Shown here in pieces: positions 1 through 10,296 of a stretch of DNA of 64,000 nt (position 1 is its first letter; each line of letters starts with the position of its first letter). The translations under genes were made by a program, and so were the position numbers. The stretch lies in assembly GCF_002556635.1 (NCBI RefSeq), contig NZ_MWMO01000010.1, forward strand, positions 1-64,000, written 5' to 3'. The notes beneath the pieces were generated by a model. It was not told the DNA's origin, made no database searches, and saw only the letters and a list, made by a program, of their open reading frames with translations. The stretch is from Novosphingobium sp. PC22D (GTDB lineage: Bacteria; Pseudomonadota; Alphaproteobacteria; Sphingomonadales; Sphingomonadaceae).

Positions 1-56
1 AACCTTGTGATTTCGATTACTTGGACTTCGATAAAACCCACGCTTTCCTGCGGGCT

Positions 57-539
57 TCAGCGTTCTTCACCGGCGACGAACTCGTCGCCCGAGAGCCAGG
101 GCGTCTCGGCGAGAAAGCCGTCGAGGATCGCCAGCTTCTTTGCGCTTGCCGCCACCGAGCGCTCGGTCGCGGCCTGATCCCGCTTGGCCTCGGGTGTGCG
201 CACGAGATTGATGAAGGCATCGCGCTGGGCGTTGGCGTAGTCGCCTTGCCAGTCCATCCAGCGCTCGACCATCGCGCGCTTGGCCGGATCGGCGGGCCAC
301 CAGCGCTCGCCGCCGTACCGCGCCATGAGATAGCGCACGATCGTGTTCGATTCCCACAGCACGACCTCGCCGTCCGCGATCGTCGGAATGAGGGCGTTGG
401 GGTTCTTCGCCAGGTAGTCCGCATCCATGCCGAACTGGCCGCCGACATCGATGCGCTCGTATTCGAGCCGCAGTTCCTCGGCGGCCCACACGACCTTCTT
501 GACGTTGTGCGAATTGAGCCTGCCCCAGATCGTCAGCAT
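57..539 (-). CDS. Glutathione S-transferase, C-terminally truncated
   Basis: The predicted 160-residue protein has a typical GST thioredoxin-fold N-terminus: a SHNVKK active-site region near residue 9, NPNALIPT near 46 and the ESNTI glutathione-contact motif near 63. The helical C-terminal domain begins (ERWMDWQ) but stops right after WLSGDEF, about 40-50 residues short of the usual 200-210. None of the three minus-strand frames restores a GST tail before base 1. The start lies 4 bases after the argJ stop, so the two genes are probably co-transcribed. It is either a decayed gene or a short variant. The substrate cannot be told. Confidence 0.75.
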   Translation of the reverse strand: MLTIWGRLNSHNVKKVVWAAEELRLEYERIDVGGQFGMDADYLAKNPNALIPTIADGEVVLWESNTIVRYLMARYGGERWWPADPAKRAMVERWMDWQGDYANAQRDAFINLVRTPEAKRDQAATERSVAASAKKLAILDGFLAETPWLSGDEFVAGEER

Positions 540-543
540 CGCG

Positions 544-1770
544 TCAGCTCCTGTAGTCGGCATTGATCGAGATGTAGCCATGCGTGAGATCGCAGGTCCA
601 AACGGTGGCACGGCCTTCGCCGAGACCGAGGTCGACCTCGATTGTCACGTCGCTGCCCTTGAGGTGCGCGGCGACCGGCGCTTCGTCGTAGTCGGCGAGC
701 GGCAGGCCCTCGCGCGCGGCCCACACGCCGCCGAAGCCGATCGAGAGCCTGTCGCGGTCGGCCGGTTCGCCCGCCTTGCCCACCGCCATGACGACGCGGC
801 CCCAGTTGGCGTCCTCGCCCGCGATCGCGGTCTTGACCAGTGGCGAGTTGGCGATCGCGAGGCCGACCTTGCGCGCGCTGTCGTCAGAGGCCGCGCCGGT
901 CACGGTGATCGCGATGAACTTGCGCGCGCCCTCGCCGTCGCGCACCACGAGGTGAGCGAGCTGGCGGCAGACATCGGCGAGCGCGGCGGCGAAGGCGTCG
1001 GCGCCGGGGCTGTCGAACGAGACGAGCGGCGCGTTGCCCGCCTTGCCGGTGGCGAAGGCGAGCACGGTATCGCTGGTCGAAGTGTCGGAATCGACCGTGA
1101 TGCACGAGAACGTGGCGAGGTTGGCGGCGCTCAGGCACTGCTGGAGGAAGGCGGGATCGACCGCGGCGTCGGTGAAGACGTAGCCGAGCATCGTCGCCAT
1201 GTCGGGCGCGATCATGCCGCTGCCCTTGATGATCGCGGCGAATTCGACGCGGGTGCCGCCGATCATCGCCGAGGCCGTGGCGCCCTTCGCGAAGGTATCG
1301 GTGGTGCCGATCGTCTCGGCGGCCTCTTGCCATGAGCACGGCTCGGCAGCGAGCGCGCGGGTGACGCCATCGCGCGCCTTGTCCTTGGGCAGCGGCACGC
1401 CGATCACGCCGGTCGACGAGACGAAGACATCGCTCGCGTCGCAGCCGAGATGCTCGGCCACTTGCCCGGCGATCTGTTCCACCGCTTCGCGCCCGCGATA
1501 GCCGGTGAAGGCGTTGGAGTTGCCGGCATTCACCACCAGCGCCCGCGCCTTGCCGATCTTGACCTGTTCGCGGCCCATCTCGACCTCGGTCGAACAGCAC
1601 AGGTTCTTGGTGAACACGCCAGCGACGGCAGTGCCCTCGGCCAGTTCGACATAAGTCAGGTCGCAGCGGCCCCAGTCCTTGTAGCCGGCGCGCGCCACGC
1701 GCGCGGTCACACCGGCGATCGCGGGCATCTGGGGGAAGGGCTGGGCGAGCGGCGAGGCGGGAATCGTCAT
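544..1770 (-). CDS. argJ: Glutamate N-acetyltransferase / amino-acid acetyltransferase ArgJ
   Basis: This 408-residue protein matches the bifunctional ArgJ of the arginine pathway. ArgJ moves an acetyl group from N-acetylornithine to glutamate and can also make N-acetylglutamate from acetyl-CoA. Visible landmarks are VVNAGNSNAFTG near residue 80, the KGSGMIAPDMATML stretch with the autoprocessing and nucleophile threonine at 193, and a C-terminal YISINADYRS end typical of the family. Full length suggests it is functional. The truncated GST gene follows 4 bases downstream on the same strand. Confidence 0.95.
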   Translation of the reverse strand: MTIPASPLAQPFPQMPAIAGVTARVARAGYKDWGRCDLTYVELAEGTAVAGVFTKNLCCSTEVEMGREQVKIGKARALVVNAGNSNAFTGYRGREAVEQIAGQVAEHLGCDASDVFVSSTGVIGVPLPKDKARDGVTRALAAEPCSWQEAAETIGTTDTFAKGATASAMIGGTRVEFAAIIKGSGMIAPDMATMLGYVFTDAAVDPAFLQQCLSAANLATFSCITVDSDTSTSDTVLAFATGKAGNAPLVSFDSPGADAFAAALADVCRQLAHLVVRDGEGARKFIAITVTGAASDDSARKVGLAIANSPLVKTAIAGEDANWGRVVMAVGKAGEPADRDRLSIGFGGVWAAREGLPLADYDEAPVAAHLKGSDVTIEVDLGLGEGRATVWTCDLTHGYISINADYRS

Positions 1771-1944
1771 GGCGCCGCGCTATCGCCTGGTGCGGTCCAG
1801 TCAAGCATTCGCGCGGGGCGCGCGTGGGCGGCGCCTTGCGTGGCGGGCGAATTCCTCCCTCAATTCACGCGTTTCGAGCGGGCCGCAGGGGAATAGTGCG
1901 CTTCGGTAGTGGACTATTCATCGGCGCCTACCTATCTGGCGGCC

Positions 1945-2223
1945 ATGGCCAGCCGCTTTTTCCTGACCCTGCTGGCCCTTCTGACGGGGCTCGCTGCGCA
2001 GGTATCGCCTGCGCAGGCGCGGGACTGCGCGCGCACCACCTCGGTTGTCTCGACTCTCGCCAGCCCGGGAACGCGCCGGCCTTCCCCGGTCCCTGCAGGG
2101 CTGGCCCGGCTGCCCGCACCCGGTCTGCGCACGACGCGGCTGGTCGCCGAGCCGATCGCCGCGCCCGCGTCGGGCTATCGCCCCTTTGCCGTGCGCCCCG
2201 GGATCGATCGCGCCCACGAATAG
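1945..2223 (+). CDS. Small secreted hypothetical protein
   Basis: A 92-residue open frame begins with a clear Sec signal peptide: MASRFF, a leucine-rich core and an AQA cleavage site near residue 25. The remainder is Pro/Arg/Ala-rich without a recognised domain. An in-frame ATG lies 36 bases upstream (1909), but the signal peptide fits the 1945 start better. It lies between argJ (divergent) and secA (same strand, 108 bases downstream). Function unknown; it may be a lineage-specific exported peptide. Confidence 0.5.
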   Translation: MASRFFLTLLALLTGLAAQVSPAQARDCARTTSVVSTLASPGTRRPSPVPAGLARLPAPGLRTTRLVAEPIAAPASGYRPFAVRPGIDRAHE

Positions 2224-2331
2224 CGCCGGCGGCTTTCGAGCCGACCCCGACCCCCCGCGTCTTCCGCCGACTGCGTGCGGGGCCGCCGCTTTCGCAGATC
2301 TCCCGATATCAGAACGAACAGGAAAACCGCC

Positions 2332-5070
<2,739 letters not shown>

Positions 5071-5098
5071 AGACTTCTCGCAAGCAAGGGAGGGGGAA

Positions 5099-5764
5099 TT
5101 GGTTGACGCGATCAACAAGCTGCGTTCGGTGCATTCGTTCGCCTCGCGTATCGATCACTACGAAGTACCCGACTGCGCCGAGCTGAACGCGGAGCTTCTG
5201 GAGGCGGTCGCCAAGTGGCGCGCCGACGATCCCGGCTTGCAGGTCAGCAATGTTACGGGCTGGCACTCGCCTACGACCTTGTTCTCGCGCGAGGAGCCCG
5301 CGTTCCAGAAGCTCGTCAAGGCGATCAGGGGCGCGCTGATCGGCTCGGTCCGCGGATACTGGCCGGAATTCGATCCGCTCAAGCATCCGTTCCTGACCGA
5401 AGGCTGGGTCAACGTCAGCGGGAACGGGGCGATGAACATGCCGCATACGCATGCCATGAGCAATCTTTCGGGATGCTACTATGTCGCGACGCCCGGCTCG
5501 GACGTCGATCGCAGCGGCACCATTGAATTCCAGAACCCCGCAGGCGGCCTCAAGCCGATGAACAAGTTTGCGGAGCGGATGATCTTCGAAGCCAGCCGTA
5601 TCGACCCGCATCCGGGTCTCTTGCTGATCTTCCCCGGATATCTCAGGCACATGGTCTATCCCAACTATGCCGAAACGGATCGCGTCACGATCGCCTTCAA
5701 CATGACCATTCTCGATCAGGGACGGCCCCGCCAGGCCCGGGTCGCCACCACCCGTCGCGGCTAG
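5099..5764 (+). CDS. TIGR02466-type putative 2OG-Fe(II) oxygenase
   Basis: This 221-residue protein resembles the TIGR02466 / PF13759 family of predicted 2-oxoglutarate and iron-dependent oxygenases. A candidate HxH iron-site segment (MPHTHAMSN) sits in the middle, followed by GCYYVATP, PGLLLIFPGYLRH with a second candidate His, and a terminal R..IAFN segment. The start is a TTG chosen because AAGGGAGGG lies 5 bases upstream and the frame has no suitable ATG before the conserved domain. It begins 28 bases after secA. The substrate is unknown; a link to secretion is only positional. Confidence 0.7.
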   Translation: MVDAINKLRSVHSFASRIDHYEVPDCAELNAELLEAVAKWRADDPGLQVSNVTGWHSPTTLFSREEPAFQKLVKAIRGALIGSVRGYWPEFDPLKHPFLTEGWVNVSGNGAMNMPHTHAMSNLSGCYYVATPGSDVDRSGTIEFQNPAGGLKPMNKFAERMIFEASRIDPHPGLLLIFPGYLRHMVYPNYAETDRVTIAFNMTILDQGRPRQARVATTRRG

Positions 5765-5783
5765 GCGGGGATGCGCCAGCCGC

Positions 5784-6533
5784 TCAGGCGGGGATGAGGC
5801 TGCCGTCCCAGGCGAGGTGCTGCCCGCTGTGCTCGCGCCGGAGACCGTCGATCACTTCTCGCAACCGCGCGGCGCTGAATTCGGGCGTGAACAGCTTGCC
5901 CTCCGGAACGCTGCCCTGGAACGGTTCGGACAGCCGGGTATCGACGGTCCCGGGATGCAGGGCCACGGCGATCGCGGCGGAATTGCGGCGTGCCAGTTCG
6001 ATCGCGAAGTCCTTAACCAGCATCGCCAGTGCCGCCTTCGAGGCGCGGTAGCTGTGCCAGCCGCCGAGCCGGTTATCGGCGATCGAACCGACCCGCGCGC
6101 CCAGCACGGCGAAGACAGAGGGGCGCTGGCGTGCCAGCAACGGCAGGAAATGCTTGGCGATGAGGGCGGGTCCGATCGTGTTGACCGCAAGCACTTGGCG
6201 CATCGCTTCAGGATCGATCATCGACCAGCTCTTTTCCGGTCCGAAGCCCTGTCCATGCAGCAGACCCGTCGCCACGAAGACCATGTCGAGCGGACCGTCC
6301 GCTCCTGTGGTCCGCGCCGCCTCGGCGATCGAGGCTTCTTCGGTGAGGTCGAAGCGGAACGGGATCATAGCCGAAAGCCGTTCGCCGCCGCCCGAGCGCG
6401 AGCCCGCGTGAACGGTCCATCCCTCGCGAGCGAGCTGGCGGGCGAAGGCGCCCCCGATACCGCCACTGGTGCCGAACACGCAGGCGCGGCGCGGTCCGGG
6501 CGGGGCTGCCCGGGGAGAGGGCCCGGCGCTCAT
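5784..6533 (-). CDS. Short-chain dehydrogenase/reductase
   Basis: This 249-residue SDR has the dinucleotide-binding FGTSGGIGGAF motif near residue 21, a VNTIGPALI segment and the YRASKAA catalytic Tyr/Lys motif. It should catalyse NAD(P)-dependent oxidation or reduction of an alcohol or carbonyl, with unknown substrate. The N-terminal 15 residues are proline-rich, so the true start may lie slightly downstream. It is convergent with the oxygenase-like gene and 101 bases beyond the LOV regulator on the same strand. Confidence 0.85.
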   Translation of the reverse strand: MSAGPSPRAAPPGPRRACVFGTSGGIGGAFARQLAREGWTVHAGSRSGGGERLSAMIPFRFDLTEEASIAEAARTTGADGPLDMVFVATGLLHGQGFGPEKSWSMIDPEAMRQVLAVNTIGPALIAKHFLPLLARQRPSVFAVLGARVGSIADNRLGGWHSYRASKAALAMLVKDFAIELARRNSAAIAVALHPGTVDTRLSEPFQGSVPEGKLFTPEFSAARLREVIDGLRREHSGQHLAWDGSLIPA

Positions 6534-6634
6534 CGCGGAGCCGCCGGTGCGGGTGATGGTGGGCTTGCCGTCATCCTCGCGAGACTGCCGCCTGCGGCGT
6601 CACCGCGCGACATGTCCGAAAAGGCACGGTTTGC

Positions 6635-7231
6635 TCAGTGGCCCGCCTCGATCGCGATCCGGATCGCCTCGGCGGCGGTGCGCACGCCGAGCGCCCTGAA
6701 AAGCGCGGAACGGTGCATCTTGATCGTCCGTTCGCTCAGCCCGAGTTCGAACGCGATTTGCTTGTTGAGCTTGCCTTCCGCCATCTTCACCAGGATTTCG
6801 CGCTGACGCGGGCTGGCTGCGGCGAACCGGGTGCGGGCCGACTGCACACGGTGACCGTTGGCCTCACCGTCCCTGCCATCCTCCGGCACTTCCACCTGCG
6901 AGCCGAGGAACCATTCGATGCGCCCGTCGGCATCGAAGATCGGGGCGATCAGCACGGCGTTGCGGAACGTCGAGCCGTCCTTGCGATAGTTGAGGAGCTC
7001 GACCTGCACGGGCCGGCGTTCGCGAATGGCGATGCGCATGCGCTGCGACTGCCAAGGCTCGGTGTCCGGGCCGGCAAGGAACCGGCAATTGCGGCCGATG
7101 ACTTCCTCTCGTTCGTAACCCGTCAGTTCCAGGAAAGCATCGTTGCAGGCGATAATCGGCGTATCTTCGGAGTGCGGGTCTGCAATCAAAGCCGCAATCG
7201 GACTGTTCTTAATCATTTCTTCCGGAGACAT
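6635..7231 (-). CDS. LOV-HTH blue-light transcription regulator (EL222-like)
   Basis: This 198-residue protein joins an N-terminal PAS/LOV domain (about 10-115) to a LuxR/GerE-type HTH (about 138-195). The LOV signature GRNCRFLAG is intact, with the adduct-forming cysteine at 49, flavin contacts in NYRKDGSTFRN (81-91) and FLGSQ with the signalling glutamine at 112. This is the architecture of EL222 from Erythrobacter, which binds DNA after blue light. The HTH has KQIAFELGLSERTIKMH. It is the last gene before the nif island and points away from it. Target genes are unknown. Confidence 0.9.
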   Translation of the reverse strand: MSPEEMIKNSPIAALIADPHSEDTPIIACNDAFLELTGYEREEVIGRNCRFLAGPDTEPWQSQRMRIAIRERRPVQVELLNYRKDGSTFRNAVLIAPIFDADGRIEWFLGSQVEVPEDGRDGEANGHRVQSARTRFAAASPRQREILVKMAEGKLNKQIAFELGLSERTIKMHRSALFRALGVRTAAEAIRIAIEAGH

Positions 7232-7521
7232 GAACCGACTTTAGCCAACGCTTGATGCCAAGGAAACCCAGTATGTTTGACAGGTCGGATCAACTGGCGC
7301 GCGACGTCGTCTAACCTTTGTCCGCCAAGAAACGTTTTGGTGCGATTGTCGGTAATTTCCGCATTTTCGTTGCAGACCGGGGGTTTCCTCGTGTTATGTC
7401 GCGTCACCGAAGCCGGATGGTGCCGGTTTCGGTCCTGTGTCCCGCAACCCGGTGTCGCGGGTTAGGGCCGTTTCGGGGACCCGGGTCGCGAATGGCGCTG
7501 ACGTGCCGTCGGAGGATAAGG
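7232..7521. other. Non-coding stretch upstream of the LOV gene
   Basis: About 290 bases separate the LOV-HTH start from the next small gene. I see no convincing ORF, RNA gene or sigma54 element. A loosely symmetric TTGAC...ATCAA pair near 7275-7291 is spaced too widely to be a standard FNR box. The LOV promoter should lie here. Confidence 0.35.
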
Positions 7522-7704
7522 TTGGCAGATCGGCAATTGTGCTTTGCCTGCAATTTCTGGCTTCAGGTGGATTTTCGCGACGGTAGCCTGTTGGGACAGT
7601 GCCGTCGCAATCCGCCGCACTACGAAGGCTGGCCGCTCACCTTCCACAACGACTGGTGCGGCGAGCACACGCCGTCGCCGCCACCGGCCGACGTCCACCA
7701 CTGA
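7522..7704 (+). CDS. Small Cys-rich (zinc-ribbon-like) protein
   Basis: A 60-residue frame reads as a small metal-binding-like protein: CxxCxxW near residues 7-13, a G-Q-C-R-R-N-P-P segment near 27-34, then WPLT and a terminal DWCGEH motif. This spacing of CxxC, GxCR and WCGE resembles small predicted zinc-binding proteins I know only as uncharacterised families. The start is a TTG with GGAGGA 5-6 bases upstream. An ATG at 7492 would add 10 residues but lacks a ribosome site. It precedes the first nif promoter by about 80 bases. Function unknown. Confidence 0.55.
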   Translation: MADRQLCFACNFWLQVDFRDGSLLGQCRRNPPHYEGWPLTFHNDWCGEHTPSPPPADVHH

Positions 7705-7784
7705 GCTTCGCGCCATGGCCGGCGACGCGCCGGTGATGCCGTGCGCGATCCATCTCCCGCCGACGAGACATTTGCGACAATCTT

Positions 7785-7800
7785 TGTCGCGGACCCGACA
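7785..7800 (+). promoter_or_regulatory. NifA upstream activator site (TGT-N10-ACA)
   Basis: An exact TGT-N10-ACA match, the NifA binding consensus, is centred about 78 bases before the start site predicted from the -24/-12 element at 7844. Just upstream lies a perfect inverted repeat, GCGACAA-TCT-TTGTCGC, that overlaps the first bases of the site. Confidence 0.85.
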
Positions 7801-7843
7801 CCTGTCCTGAGCGCCAACGCCCGGATTCGCTGCGTTTCAGTGC

Positions 7844-7859
7844 TGGCACGCTTCCTGCA
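7844..7859 (+). promoter_or_regulatory. Sigma54 promoter of fdx-LRV-nifT-SIR2
   Basis: TGGCACG-N5-TGCA with exactly ten bases between the GG and GC doublets matches the -24/-12 consensus. It lies 28 bases before the ferredoxin start, with a CAGGAG ribosome site in between. Confidence 0.88.
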
Positions 7860-7887
7860 TCGACCTGGAAAAAGCAGGAGACGAACC

Positions 7888-8082
7888 ATGGCCTACAAGA
7901 TCATCGCCTCGCAATGCACTGGCTGCAGCGCCTGCGAATTCGAGTGTCCCAACGCCGCGATCCGGATGAAGGGCGATACCTTCATCATCGATCCGGCGAA
8001 GTGCACCGAATGCGAAGGGCACTTCGATCACCCCCAGTGCGACGCCGTGTGCCCGGTGCCCGGGACCTGCGTGCCGGCCTGA
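7888..8082 (+). CDS. 2[4Fe-4S] ferredoxin, nif-associated
   Basis: This 64-residue ferredoxin has two cluster motifs: Cys10-x2-13-x2-16-x3-20, and Cys39-x2-42 followed by an eight-residue spacer to Cys51 and Cys55. That is the Alvin-type arrangement used by FdxN-like proteins that give low-potential electrons to nitrogenase or its maturation enzymes. A ninth cysteine (61) is present. It is a near-paralogue of the ferredoxin behind nifB (11875), sharing the CTEC-GHFD-PQC segment. First gene of a NifA/sigma54 unit. Confidence 0.9.
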   Translation: MAYKIIASQCTGCSACEFECPNAAIRMKGDTFIIDPAKCTECEGHFDHPQCDAVCPVPGTCVPA

Positions 8083-8103
8083 CGGATCGGGCGGTGATCG
8101 CAG

Positions 8104-8934
8104 GTGTCCGAGGAGGATCTCGCGGCGGCGCTCGACTGGAAGGGGCGCCCGGTGCGCTGCCGCGAATGCGACCATCAGTCGATCAACGCGGCGGGGCTCT
8201 GCGCCAAGGGCAGGGCCTGCATCCGTGACCGCCGCGCGCGGCGGGTGGAGCGTTTCCTTTCGGCCAATCCGGAACTGGCGGAGCAATATCTTGACCATCC
8301 CTACTTCGAAGTCCGCGCCGGCGCGGCGCGCTATGCCAACGTCTTCCGGCTCGGCGCCCTGCTCGCCGACACCGAGCCCGAGGTTCGGGCCATGGCAACG
8401 CTGCGCATGCCCGCCGACAGGGTGCGTCACATGATCCACGACGAGGATATCGACGTGCGCATCGCGGCGGCCTCGCGGCTGACCGGCCAGGACCTGCTGC
8501 CGGCGATCAGCGACGAGGCCTACATGGTGCGCATCACCGCGGTGCGGCGGATGCCCGCCGAGCTGCTGCCGCTGGTGCGGCACGATCCCGATCCCGAAGT
8601 GCGCGCCTGGGTGGCGCGGCGCATCGACGTGCGGGCGCTGCCCGACATGTGCTTCGACCCCGACCCGCTGGTGCGTCGCGAAGTGGCAATGCGGCTGCCG
8701 CTTGATCAGCTCCGGCTGCTTCTTGTCGACAGCGACATGCGCGTGCGCTTCGCCGTGGCCGAGCGGATCGCCGAGGAGGAGCTGGAACCGCTGCTCGACG
8801 ATCCGGAAGCGACCATCCGCGATCTCGCCCGTGAGCGCATCGCCAGAGTGCCGCAACTCGCCCGTCTGCTCGAACCGCGCGTGATGCGGCTCGTCGAACC
8901 CGACCCGTCCCAGTCTGCGGAGGAGCCGCAATGA
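8104..8934 (+). CDS. 4Fe-4S leucine-rich-repeat-variant (LRV) protein
   Basis: This 276-residue protein has an N-terminal cysteine cluster (Cys19, 22, 33, 39) that fits a [4Fe-4S] site. About eight degenerate 24-residue repeats follow, with the pattern DP-x-VR-x-x-VA-x-R. This is the LRV fold first described for a nif-linked Azotobacter protein. The start is a GTG 21 bases after the ferredoxin stop; its last bases overlap nifT. Its biochemical role is not established. Its place in a NifA-controlled unit implies a supporting role in nitrogen fixation, perhaps as a redox or assembly scaffold. Confidence 0.85.
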   Translation: MSEEDLAAALDWKGRPVRCRECDHQSINAAGLCAKGRACIRDRRARRVERFLSANPELAEQYLDHPYFEVRAGAARYANVFRLGALLADTEPEVRAMATLRMPADRVRHMIHDEDIDVRIAAASRLTGQDLLPAISDEAYMVRITAVRRMPAELLPLVRHDPDPEVRAWVARRIDVRALPDMCFDPDPLVRREVAMRLPLDQLRLLLVDSDMRVRFAVAERIAEEELEPLLDDPEATIRDLARERIARVPQLARLLEPRVMRLVEPDPSQSAEEPQ

Positions 8935-9149
8935 AAGTCATGATCCGCCGCGCCGAAGGCGTGCTGTCCGCCTACGTGCCCAAGAAGGACCTCGAGGAAC
9001 CGATCGTCGAGACCGAGCGCGAGAGCCTGTGGGGCGGCTGGGCCCGGCTCGCGAACGGCTGGATTCTCGAGCTGCCCGAGATGGCCGAGGACACGCGGCT
9101 GCCGATCACGGTCGAGGCGCGCAAGCGCGCCGCCGCCGAGGAGGACTGA
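8931..9149 (+). CDS. nifT: Nitrogen fixation protein NifT/FixU
   Basis: This 72-residue protein has the NifT signature: MKVMIRR at the start, AYVPKKDLEE near residue 18 and a LANGWxLxLP segment. NifT is a small conserved protein of nif operons whose loss has little known phenotype. It overlaps the preceding LRV gene by 4 bases (ATGA) and sits 4 bases before the SIR2-like gene, so translation is probably coupled. Confidence 0.93.
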   Translation: MKVMIRRAEGVLSAYVPKKDLEEPIVETERESLWGGWARLANGWILELPEMAEDTRLPITVEARKRAAAEED

Positions 9150-9153
9150 GGCC

Positions 9154-9996
9154 ATGAACTCCGCCACCATCGACGATCCGCGCGAAATGCTCGGCGATGT
9201 CGCCGAGGGCCTCAAGGCGGGGGCGCTGGTGCCCTACCTCGGCCCCGGCATCTCGGCCCTCTCGCAACCCGAAGCGCCGATGACGCCCGAGGCGATCGCG
9301 GCCTTCTTCGCGACCAAGACCGCGCTGCCCAAGCGGGCGCGGGACAATGCCTGGGCGGCTGCCCAATACATCGAGAGCTACAAGTTCCGCGACACCGTGA
9401 CCGCCTGGATGAAGGACGCCTTCGCGGTCGGCGTCGCGCCCGCCCCCTTCCACGAATGGCTCGCCGGGCTGCCGCTGCGGCTGATCGTCGATAGCTGGTA
9501 CGCGGGCGAGATGCGCCAGGCGCTTGCGTCTCGCACCGGCTGGATCGAAGTGCAGGGCATCACCCGCGCCGGGATCGGCGAGGACCGCTGGTTCCGGTTC
9601 TACGATCCGAGCGGCGCGCAGGTCGATGCCGCTGCGGCCGAGGCGGCCGCGACGCTGCTCTACACGCCGCACGGTGGCATCGCGCCCGAAGCCAATTTCC
9701 TCATCTCCGACGCCGACTATGTCGAGGTTCTGACCGAGATCGACATCCAGACGCCTATTCCCGAAGAGGTCCGCCGGCGTCGCACCGGGCTGGGTTTCGT
9801 TTTCCTCGGCTGCCGGTTCCACGACCAGTTGCTGCGCACTTATGCCCGCCAGATCATGAAGCGGTCGGGCGAGCGGCACTACGCGGTGGTCGAGCTCGAT
9901 ACGCTCACGCGCAACGAGCGGCGTTTTCTCGAAGAGCAGGGCATCGGCGTGATCGACATGGCGCTCGCTCCCGCGCTCGAGCACCTGATGGCTTGA
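9154..9996 (+). CDS. SIR2-like protein, nif-associated
   Basis: This 280-residue protein resembles SIR2-type NAD-binding domains: VPYLGPGIS near residue 27 in place of the usual GAGxS loop, a YTPHGG segment near 170 and FVFLGCRFHD near 215. Homologues are known beside nifT in other diazotrophs, but no function is established. The usual NxD motif is not evident, so deacylase activity is doubtful; an NAD(H)- or ADP-ribose-binding role is possible. It is the last gene of the first nif unit, 300 bases before nifB. Confidence 0.7.
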   Translation: MNSATIDDPREMLGDVAEGLKAGALVPYLGPGISALSQPEAPMTPEAIAAFFATKTALPKRARDNAWAAAQYIESYKFRDTVTAWMKDAFAVGVAPAPFHEWLAGLPLRLIVDSWYAGEMRQALASRTGWIEVQGITRAGIGEDRWFRFYDPSGAQVDAAAAEAAATLLYTPHGGIAPEANFLISDADYVEVLTEIDIQTPIPEEVRRRRTGLGFVFLGCRFHDQLLRTYARQIMKRSGERHYAVVELDTLTRNERRFLEEQGIGVIDMALAPALEHLMA

Positions 9997-10110
9997 TCGG
10001 TTTCCCCCCTTGTCGGCAAGCCGGGCGGTCGTCCTCGCGTGCGAGGGCGGCCGCTTTCCTTCGCATGCCGCACGACGGAAGATTGCTCGGGAACACCGGG
10101 CCGCGAACGA

Positions 10111-10126
10111 TGTCGGGGTCGTGACA
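10111..10126 (+). promoter_or_regulatory. NifA upstream activator site of nifB
   Basis: An exact TGT-N10-ACA site is centred about 118 bases before the expected nifB transcription start. Its ACA begins a block (10123-10138) that recurs in the nifH promoter with one mismatch in 16. Confidence 0.85.
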
Positions 10127-10210
10127 TTGGCGCGAAACGCACATCCGCGCTTGCGACATTTTTTGCTGCGACGCGGCATAAGGCCCCGGATTACGGCGCT
10201 TTTGCGCGAA

Positions 10211-10226
10211 TGGCACGAGGCTTGCG
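10211..10226 (+). promoter_or_regulatory. Sigma54 promoter of the nifB operon
   Basis: TGGCACGAGGCTTGCG has ten bases between GG and GC and an almost perfect -24/-12 sequence. It lies about 70 bases upstream of the nifB ATG. The 300-base gap between SIR2 and nifB (9997-10296) otherwise holds only this promoter region. Confidence 0.92.
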
Positions 10227-10296
10227 ATGGATCTGGCAGCAAAACATGTCCCGGCGCCGTCAGGTTGTCGGACCGGGCCAGACCGGGGAGTCTCGT

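Noticed and set aside
7275..7291. TTGAC...ATCAA symmetry upstream of the LOV gene as an FNR box
   Set aside because: The half-sites are separated by far more than four bases; likely chance.
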